Positions 1 to 4,972 of a stretch of DNA of 11,743 nucleotides are shown one piece after another. The translations under genes and the position numbers were made by a program. Every line of letters begins with the position of its first letter. Positions within the stretch are counted from its first letter, which is position 1. The stretch is taken from the NCBI GenBank assembly GCA_031397815.1, contig JANNMJ010000248.1, positions 1 to 11,743 of the forward strand. The letters run 5' to 3'. The notes below the pieces were generated by a model. The model was not told the origin of the DNA and ran no database searches. It worked only from the letters and a program-made list of their open reading frames with translations. This stretch comes from JANNMJ01 sp031397815. GTDB taxonomy: Bacteria; Bacteroidota; Bacteroidia; Cytophagales; Hymenobacteraceae.

Positions 1-56
1 ACCGCATTCGGGCGGGCACAAGGCCGCGCCCCTACAGGGTTTGTGCGTTCCAATAA

Positions 57-119
57 ACCGGCACCGGGACGGTGCCGGATACGTACGACGGGGGTATCCG
101 GCACCGTCTCGGTGCCGGT
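57..119. repeat. REP-like inverted doublet (units 1 and 2)
   Basis: Bases 57-82 and 94-119 form a 26-pair stem with one G·T pair (67/109) and an 11-base loop. Each arm is itself a small palindrome: six-base stem GGCACC / GGTGCC around GTCTC (right arm) or GTCCC (left arm, read on the minus strand). Each arm begins, facing the loop, with GTATCC. The unit design (GTA-foot, stem, GTCYC centre, complementary stem) matches the units at 266-290 and 4801-4884, although the stem bases differ. It resembles REP/BIME repeats. Confidence 0.75.
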
Positions 120-143
120 GGTTGGGCGTTGAACCGCCACCCG

Positions 144-201
144 CCACCCGAAACTGCCACCCGAAACTGCCACCGCCACCCGCAACTGCCACCCGCAACC
201 G
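144..201 (+). repeat. 13-bp tandem repeat (minisatellite)
   Basis: Four 13-bp units occur at 144-156, 157-169, 176-188 and 189-201. The first two read CCACCCGAAACTG; the last two read CCACCCGCAACTG and CCACCCGCAACCG. A 6-base partial unit (CCACCG) sits between the second and third. There are no unique spacers, so it is not a CRISPR. It ends directly against the right arm of the 37-bp inverted repeat, and copy number probably varies between strains. Confidence 0.8.
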
Positions 202-265
202 CCTGTAGGGGCGTGGCCTTGTGCCCGCCCGCATGCGGCTGTGTTCTTCAATCGCCGCCTAACCG

Positions 266-290
266 CCATCTCTGGGACAGAGCTGGCCAC
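266..290 (-). repeat. Solitary REP-like unit (unit 3)
   Basis: Bases 266-287 are identical over 22 bases to 4860-4881. Read on the minus strand the unit starts with GTGGCC, then AGCTCT, the constant GTCCC centre, AGAGAT and GG. The hairpin pairs CTCT with AGAG, and the outermost stem pair is A-T. No inverted partner is visible nearby, unlike the copies at 57-119 and 4801-4884. Confidence 0.7.
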
Positions 291-305
291 GCGCGACTTG
301 TAACC

Positions 306-337
306 CATCCCCACATCCCAACATCCCCACATCCCCA
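306..337 (+). repeat. 8-bp tandem repeat CATCCCCA x4
   Basis: Four successive 8-base units start at 306, 314, 322 and 330. Three read CATCCCCA and the second reads CATCCCAA. The flanks stay C-rich. No function can be read from it; it is likely a slippage-prone intergenic tract. Confidence 0.75.
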
Positions 338-394
338 CGCCCCTCGCCATTAGAACGGCGTTAGAATAGACCCCCCACGCGCATCTTCATCAGG

Positions 395-421
395 TTAAAG
401 GAACCGCCGGGGCTACCTTTG
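395..421 (+). promoter_or_regulatory. Bacteroidota-type promoter for the NYN-CSD gene
   Basis: TACCTTTG at 414-421, followed by C, matches the Bacteroidota -7 consensus TAnnTTTG exactly. A TTAAAG at 395-400 could serve as a poor -33 element; the usual TTG is not clear. Transcription would begin near 427-429, leaving a leader of about 175 bases before the coding region. The -7 match is seen directly; promoter activity is inferred. Confidence 0.55.
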
Positions 422-426
422 CACCG

Positions 427-604
427 GCTGCGACCGGCGGCTCGCCCTGTTCTGGGCACTTCTGCATACATACAAGCGTAGAAAGCAGCTTACCTCCCAC
501 CGGCTTATTCATTCTGGCGTTACCGGTCGCCCCGTATTCCCCAAAACTGTCGCTCTGGTTACCCCAGGCAACTTTCAGTTCACCATTTAACCGTTATCCA
601 CCAA
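427..604 (+). promoter_or_regulatory. Long 5' leader of the NYN-CSD gene, no ORF
   Basis: About 178 bases separate the predicted start of transcription from the ATG at 605. No ATG occurs inside, so there is no leader peptide with a standard start. Short complementary pieces are visible (CCGG around 424-437 and around the CTGGTTACCCCAG segment near 553-565), but no known riboswitch or extended stem. Long structured leaders are known for some cold-shock genes such as cspA; applying that here is inference. A weak promoter-like CAACTTTC near 569-576 could instead give a short leader. Confidence 0.3.
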
Positions 605-1540
605 ATGGATACTAAGCTCACCCGTATCGGGGTGTTTTATGACGGCAATTATTTCCTGCACGTCAGCAATTATTACACGTATCAGCACTCGCGCCACGCC
701 CGTCTGAGTGTCAGTGGCCTGCATCATTTCATCCGGCAGACGGTGGCGGTGGAGGAAGATACCGACCCCCGGACGTGCCACATCGTGGATGCGCATTACT
801 TCCGTGGGCGCTTGAGCGCTTCGGAAGCGCAGCGCGCCAACAAGCTGTTCGCCGACCGTCAGTTCGATGATATTCTGATGAAGGAAGGCGTCGTGACGCA
901 CTACCTGCCCATCAAGCAGAAGCTCAACGGACGGGTCGAGAAGGGAATCGACGTTTGGTACGCCTTGGAGTGCTACGAGCTGTCGATTCTGAAGAAGTAC
1001 AACGTCGTGTGCCTCATCGCGTCCGACGGCGATTACGTGCCGCTCATCCGCAAGCTCAATACCCTCGGGATTCGGGTGATGCTGCTGAGCTGGGATTTCG
1101 AGTTCACCGACGACGCCGGGCAGCCACGCGCAACCCGCACGTCGCAGGACCTGCTCGAAGAAGTGACCTACCCGGTTGCGATGCACGAGGTAATCGACAA
1201 CCGCTTGCGGAAAAACGATGCCCTCATCAACAACCTCTTCGTGAAAACCGAAGCCGTCCCGACCCCGCTCGCCCGTCCTACCCTCGCCAATGGGCAGGAA
1301 TTGGAAGAAGGCGACGAGGATTCCGACGACGTCGACCAAGTCTACGAATCGGTGGTGAAGTTCCTCAAGAACGGCTACGGCTTCATCGCCTACCCACCGA
1401 ACAACCTCTTCTTCCACCAAACCGACATGGTGAACGCCGACTTTGCCCTCCTCCGCGAAGGCGACGCCGTGCAGTTCAACAAGGTGAAGATCGACGAAGA
1501 GCGGACCGTGGCGAAGAACGTGCGCCGCGTGGTAGCCTAG
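605..1540 (+). CDS. NYN-domain (LabA/PIN-like) protein with C-terminal cold-shock domain
   Basis: This 311-residue cytoplasmic protein has two recognisable parts. Residues about 7-190 form a NYN domain, a PIN-fold family of putative metal-dependent ribonucleases. Its acidic residues are visible at D13 (in VFYDGNYF), D116 (in KGIDVWYALE), and D141 and D143 (in IASDGDYVPLIRKL). An acidic linker follows (about 230-246, rich in E and D). Residues about 247-310 are a cold-shock domain with RNP1-like KNGYGFI (255-261) and RNP2-like NLFFHQT (267-273), which binds single-stranded nucleic acid. The inferred role is RNA binding plus cleavage or processing. The ATG at 605 puts the first beta strand (TRIGVFYDGN) right at the N-terminus, as expected. 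No Shine-Dalgarno is present, which is normal for this phylum. The gene has its own promoter and terminator and so stands alone. There is no signal peptide or membrane segment. The substrate is unknown. Confidence 0.9.
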   Translation: MDTKLTRIGVFYDGNYFLHVSNYYTYQHSRHARLSVSGLHHFIRQTVAVEEDTDPRTCHIVDAHYFRGRLSASEAQRANKLFADRQFDDILMKEGVVTHYLPIKQKLNGRVEKGIDVWYALECYELSILKKYNVVCLIASDGDYVPLIRKLNTLGIRVMLLSWDFEFTDDAGQPRATRTSQDLLEEVTYPVAMHEVIDNRLRKNDALINNLFVKTEAVPTPLARPTLANGQELEEGDEDSDDVDQVYESVVKFLKNGYGFIAYPPNNLFFHQTDMVNADFALLREGDAVQFNKVKIDEERTVAKNVRRVVA

Positions 1541-1567
1541 CCTCCCCGACTAGCTCAACTGACTATC

Positions 1568-1603
1568 AAAACCCCGTCGTGGCACCCGCCGCGACGGGGT
1601 TTT
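1568..1603 (+). terminator. Rho-independent terminator after the NYN-CSD gene
   Basis: A 12-pair perfect stem joins 1568-1579 (AAAACCCCGTCG) with 1592-1603 (CGACGGGGTTTT), with a GC-rich loop of about 12 bases. The A-run before and T-run after make it suitable in either direction. It lies 28 bases after the stop codon and separates this gene from nuoM. Confidence 0.85.
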
Positions 1604-1617
1604 GCGTGAATGCCCCG

Positions 1618-1625
1618 TAGGTTTG
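1618..1625 (+). promoter_or_regulatory. -7 promoter element for nuoM-nuoN
   Basis: TAGGTTTG matches TAnnTTTG exactly and lies 15 bases after the terminator. No well-spaced -33 TTG is seen; the closest, at 1602-1604, is only 13 bases upstream. Transcription would start near 1631, which decides the nuoM start: the upstream in-frame ATG at 1610 would lie outside this transcript, whereas the TTG at 1667 would have a leader of about 36 bases. Confidence 0.5.
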
Positions 1626-1666
1626 CACGCCGATTCGCACCGGTATCAAGTCCCCGTTCCTGCCCC

Positions 1667-3247
1667 TTGCTCCTCACACTTCTCCTGTTGATTCCGCTGC
1701 TGGCCGCTGGGCTGGTGCTGCTGGCGCCCGCCCATTGGGCGCGTTGGGTGGCGCTGGGCGGGGCCGCGCTGCATCTAGGCGCCACCGCGCTGGCGTGGTG
1801 GGTCGAGAGGGCGGCGTCGCCGTTTCGGCTGCTCACGCCGGGGGCGGCGTTCGATTGGTCGGTGGTGTACCGGGCGCCGTGGTTCAGCCTGAACCTCGGG
1901 CCGCTGGGCCGCCTGACGGTAGAATACTGGCTCGGGCTGGACGGTATTTCCGCCCCGCTGCTCCTGCTGACGGGCGTAGTCGGGCTGATTGGCGTGGCGG
2001 CAGCGTGGCGCCTGACTGACCGGCCGCGCGGCTTTTTCAGCCTGTACCTACTTCTGCTGACCGCCGTCAGCGGCTGCTTTGCGGCCGTGGATATGGTCCT
2101 GTTTTACGTCTTTTTCGAGGTGATGCTCCTGCCGATGTACTTCCTCATCGGCATCTGGGGCGGCAAGCGGCGCGAGCTGGCATCCGTCAAGTTCTTCCTC
2201 TACACCCTCCTCGGCTCGCTGCTGATTCTGCTGGTGATGGTGGCGCTCTTCCCCGTGACCCACAGCTACGGCCTGCCCGCCCTGACGGATTTCGCGCATC
2301 ATTCCGCCGGACAATGGCTTTCGCCGGTGGCCGGGCACCCTACTGCGGCGCGGCTATTGGCCTTCGCATTACTCCTGACGGGCTTCGCGATTAAGCTTCC
2401 CGTGGTGCCGCTCCATACGTGGCTGCCCGATGCGCACGTAGAAGCGCCGACGCCCATCTCGGTGGTTCTGGCGGGGCTGCTGCTGAAAGTCGGCGCCTAC
2501 GGGCTGCTGCGGTTTACGTGGCCGCTCTTCCCCGATGCCGCCCGTGAGCTGGCGCCGGTGGTCGGTGGTTTGGGGGCGGTGAGCATCCTGTACGGCGCGC
2601 TCTGTGCGCTGGCGCAGACCGATTTGAAGAAGCTCGTCGCGTATTCGTCGGTGTCGCATATGGGGTTCGTGCTGCTCGGCTTGGCCACCCTGACGGCCGA
2701 AGGCGCGAGTGGCGCCGTGTTTCAGCTGGTGAGCCACGGGCTGATTTCGCCGCTGCTCTTCCTCTTGGTGGGGGTGCTTTACGAGCGAACCGGTTCGCGC
2801 CAAATCGCGCATTACCGCGGCCTCGCCACCCCGATGCCGCGCTTTGCGGCGATGGCCGTCATCGGCTTTTTCGCGGCGCTGGGCCTGCCGGGCTTTTCGG
2901 GCTTCATCGCCGAAATCCTCGTGCTGCTCGGTACGTGGCACGCAGCCCTGACGCCCGGCGCGGCGTCGCTGCCGCTCTGGCAGGCCATCGTCCCGCTGGC
3001 GGGCTTGCTGGTAGGCGCCGGTTACTGCCTCTGGACGGTGCAGCGCCTCCTGTTCGGCGCCTACTGGACGCAGCCCGCCCTCAACGCCCCCGCGCCGCTC
3101 CCCGACCTCACCACCCGCGAACGCTGGCTCCTCGGCAGCCTGAGCGCGCTGACCCTAACCCTCGGCATCTTCCCCGCGCTGCTGCTCGACGGCATTGGTC
3201 CGGCCACCACCGCGTGGGTCGAGTTCTGCCAAACGGCGCTGCGGTAA
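1667..3247 (+). CDS. nuoM: NADH-quinone oxidoreductase subunit M (complex I proton pump)
   Basis: NuoM is one of three antiporter-like membrane subunits of complex I and couples electron transfer from NADH to quinone with proton export across the inner membrane. From the in-frame ATG at 1610 the product would be 545 residues; I prefer the TTG at 1667 (526 residues, MLLTLLLLIPLLAA), because family members start directly with the first membrane helix and a promoter element overlaps the upstream stretch. In ATG-based numbering the key residues are present: E170 (FFEVMLLPMYFLIGIWGG), K262 (FAIKLPVVPLHTWLPDAH), K293 (LLLKVGAYGLL) and E435 (GFSGFIAEIL). They correspond to E144, K234, K265 and E407 of Escherichia coli NuoM at a near-constant offset. 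About 14 hydrophobic helices are expected. nuoN follows after 60 bases, so the two are probably co-transcribed. No nuoL precedes it; the rest of the complex must be encoded elsewhere. Confidence 0.95.
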   Translation: MLLTLLLLIPLLAAGLVLLAPAHWARWVALGGAALHLGATALAWWVERAASPFRLLTPGAAFDWSVVYRAPWFSLNLGPLGRLTVEYWLGLDGISAPLLLLTGVVGLIGVAAAWRLTDRPRGFFSLYLLLLTAVSGCFAAVDMVLFYVFFEVMLLPMYFLIGIWGGKRRELASVKFFLYTLLGSLLILLVMVALFPVTHSYGLPALTDFAHHSAGQWLSPVAGHPTAARLLAFALLLTGFAIKLPVVPLHTWLPDAHVEAPTPISVVLAGLLLKVGAYGLLRFTWPLFPDAARELAPVVGGLGAVSILYGALCALAQTDLKKLVAYSSVSHMGFVLLGLATLTAEGASGAVFQLVSHGLISPLLFLLVGVLYERTGSRQIAHYRGLATPMPRFAAMAVIGFFAALGLPGFSGFIAEILVLLGTWHAALTPGAASLPLWQAIVPLAGLLVGAGYCLWTVQRLLFGAYWTQPALNAPAPLPDLTTRERWLLGSLSALTLTLGIFPALLLDGIGPATTAWVEFCQTALR

Positions 3248-3307
3248 CGGCGGTTTTTCCGTCGAAACCCCGCCTCTTTCGGTCCCTCCAGACCCTTCTT
3301 CTCTCGA

Positions 3308-4789
3308 ATGAAACTCTCCGAAACCCTCACCGCCTTTGCCGACATCCGCGCCAGTTTGGGCGGGTTGCTGCCCGAGGCTGTGCTGCTGACGGGGTTGGTG
3401 CTCGTGATCCTGATTGGGTTGGTTCGGCGACTACCCCGCCTCCTGCTGCCCATCACGGCCGCGCTGACGCTGGTAGGCGCCGGGTGGGCGCTGTGGTCGC
3501 AACCCACCGCCGCGCCCTTCTTCCAGCGGATGCTCCTGACCGATGCGCCCGCGCGCAGCGGCGGCCTATTGGTGCTGCTGAGCGGGTTGCTGGCGGTAGC
3601 AGCGTTTGAGCTGATGCCACCGTCCGGCGGGCCGGGGGCAAATAAGCGGGCGCCGCAGCACTTTACGTTTCTGCTGACGATGATGCTCGGCGGGCTGCTT
3701 TTGGTCCGCACGGTCCACGGAATCGGGCTGGTCCTCGCCATCGAGCTGCTTTCCCTGCCGAGCTACGCGCTCGTCCTCACCCGCCGCCACGACCCGCCCG
3801 CCGCCCGCGCCGCGCTGAACTACGTGCTCCTCGGCGCCATCGCGACGGGCGCGATGCTCTACGGCCTGTCCGTCCTCTACGGTCTCACCGGCTCCCTTCA
3901 CTTCGCCGACCCCGAGTTTTGGGCTCGCCTGACCGTCGCCCCGACGGCGCCGCTGGTGGTGGCGGTCGCGCTGTTTCTCGCCGGGCTGCTGTTCAAGCTC
4001 GGCGCCGCGCCGCTGCATTTTTGGGTGCCTGATGCTTATGCCGCCGCGCCGCTGCCGGTGGCGCTCCTGCTCAGTACCGCGCCGAAAGTGGCCGCTGCCG
4101 TGGCGCTGTGGCGGTTTCAGGCCGAAGCCGTATCCCATTTGAGCGCTGCCCAAGCCAATGCCGTGGCGCTGCTCCTGACGGGCGCGGCGCTGCTTTCGCT
4201 CGCTGTCGGGACGCTCGGGGCGCTCTCGCAGCCGAACGTGCGGCGGCTGCTCGGGTTCTCGTCTATCGCGCAAGCCGGTTTTCTGCTCCTCTCCATCCGC
4301 GCGACGGGTGCGGGCGGCGGGGCGGGGCCGGTACTCCTCTACGCCGCCTTTCTGGTGCTGGCGAACGGCGCGACGTTCTTAGCAATCGGGGGTTTCGAGC
4401 AACTCGCCGTTGATGGATTACGACCTGAAGCCTCCGCCTACGCCGGATTGGGCCGTCGCTTCCCCCTCCTCGGCACCGCACTGACGGTCGGGATGGTGGC
4501 CCTCACTGGTCTGCCCCCCACGGTGGGTTTTTCGGCGAAGCTCGTAGCGTTCACTACGCTTTGGCAAGCCGACGCTTCGGTGGCGGGCCGCGTGTTGCTC
4601 GTGGCGGGGCTGCTGCTGACGGTGGCGTCGCTCTATTTCTACCTGCGGGTGCCGTATTGGCTTTTTCTGAAGGAAGAAACCCCAGAAGCTGGCGCGACTA
4701 TCGGGCGCCCAACGGCCCTGACGTGGTGCGCGGTGGGGTTGACGGGGCTGTTGGTGCTGGCGTTCGTGAAGGCCGATTGGGTGATGTAG
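3308..4789 (+). CDS. nuoN: NADH-quinone oxidoreductase subunit N (complex I proton pump)
   Basis: NuoN is the antiporter-like subunit of the complex I membrane arm next to the quinone-proximal part. The 493-residue product is strongly hydrophobic and of usual length. Conserved charged residues are visible: E146 (AIELLSLPSYAL), K230 and H237 (LLFKLGAAPLHFWVPDAY), K260 (STAPKVAAA) and K411 (GFSAKLVAF). They align with E133, K217, H224, K247 and K395 of the Escherichia coli protein. The helix position matching E. coli K158 is occupied by asparagine (N171, in AALNYVLLGAIATG), whereas most family members have lysine there. The ATG at 3308 gives an N-terminus leading into a first membrane helix at about 20-38. 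It follows nuoM by 60 bases with no terminator between, and a long hairpin starts 11 bases after the stop. Identity is secure from motifs and neighbour. Confidence 0.95.
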   Translation: MKLSETLTAFADIRASLGGLLPEAVLLTGLVLVILIGLVRRLPRLLLPITAALTLVGAGWALWSQPTAAPFFQRMLLTDAPARSGGLLVLLSGLLAVAAFELMPPSGGPGANKRAPQHFTFLLTMMLGGLLLVRTVHGIGLVLAIELLSLPSYALVLTRRHDPPAARAALNYVLLGAIATGAMLYGLSVLYGLTGSLHFADPEFWARLTVAPTAPLVVAVALFLAGLLFKLGAAPLHFWVPDAYAAAPLPVALLLSTAPKVAAAVALWRFQAEAVSHLSAAQANAVALLLTGAALLSLAVGTLGALSQPNVRRLLGFSSIAQAGFLLLSIRATGAGGGAGPVLLYAAFLVLANGATFLAIGGFEQLAVDGLRPEASAYAGLGRRFPLLGTALTVGMVALTGLPPTVGFSAKLVAFTTLWQADASVAGRVLLVAGLLLTVASLYFYLRVPYWLFLKEETPEAGATIGRPTALTWCAVGLTGLLVLAFVKADWVM

Positions 4790-4800
4790 GGGGTGATGAT

Positions 4801-4884
4801 GTAGTCGGCTCTGTCTCAGAGACGACGTTGATACGTGGCAAGCGCGCCCTTTTTTCACACCATCTCTGGGACAGAGCTGGCTAC
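4801..4884. repeat. REP-like inverted doublet after nuoN (units 4 and 5)
   Basis: Bases 4801-4822 pair with 4863-4884 over 22 consecutive positions, three of them G·T, leaving a 40-base loop. The left unit reads GTAGTC, stem GGCTCT, centre GTCTC, AGAGAC. The right unit, on the minus strand, reads GTAGCC, AGCTCT, centre GTCCC, AGAGAT, GG, and 22 bases of it are identical to 266-287. Here the GTAG feet point outward, while in the doublet at 57-119 they point inward. In RNA it would form a long hairpin that could protect the 3' end of the nuoMN message or end transcription; it lacks the T-run of a classical terminator after the stem. Confidence 0.8.
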
Positions 4885-4906
4885 TTCTGCACTGGCCCGC
4901 GCACGA

Positions 4907-4942
4907 TTTGCCGCCGCTAGTGCGTTCCCCGTCCGACCTTTG
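4907..4942 (+). promoter_or_regulatory. Candidate promoter for the outer-membrane protein gene
   Basis: GACCTTTG at 4935-4942 matches the -7 consensus TAnnTTTG except for the first base. TTTG at 4907-4910 could be the -33 element, though the 24-base spacing is slightly long. The start of transcription would fall near 4948, about 25 bases before the TTG start codon. Confidence 0.4.
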
Positions 4943-4972
4943 GGATACGGGATTTACGGCTGAAACATCGAC

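Larger units (their letters stand above)
2..238. repeat. 37-bp inverted repeat pair enclosing a repeat cluster
   Basis: Bases 2-38 and 202-238 are reverse complements over 37 positions, with one mismatch (8/232) and one G·T pair (26/214). Each arm carries GGGCGGGCACAAGGCC or its complement. Between the arms lie a separate hairpin (58-119) and a 13-bp tandem repeat (144-201), and no gene. The layout resembles a small non-autonomous element with terminal inverted repeats, or two opposite copies of one dispersed repeat. Target-site duplications cannot be judged because the left arm lies at the window edge. Confidence 0.8.

Noticed and set aside
144..201. Possible CRISPR array
   Set aside because: Units are 13 bases and contiguous, without unique spacers of uniform length, and no cas gene is present.
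72..353. 93-codon open frame in the left intergenic region
   Set aside because: It runs through the hairpin, the 13-bp tandem repeats and the 8-bp repeats; composition is driven by repeats and not by coding.
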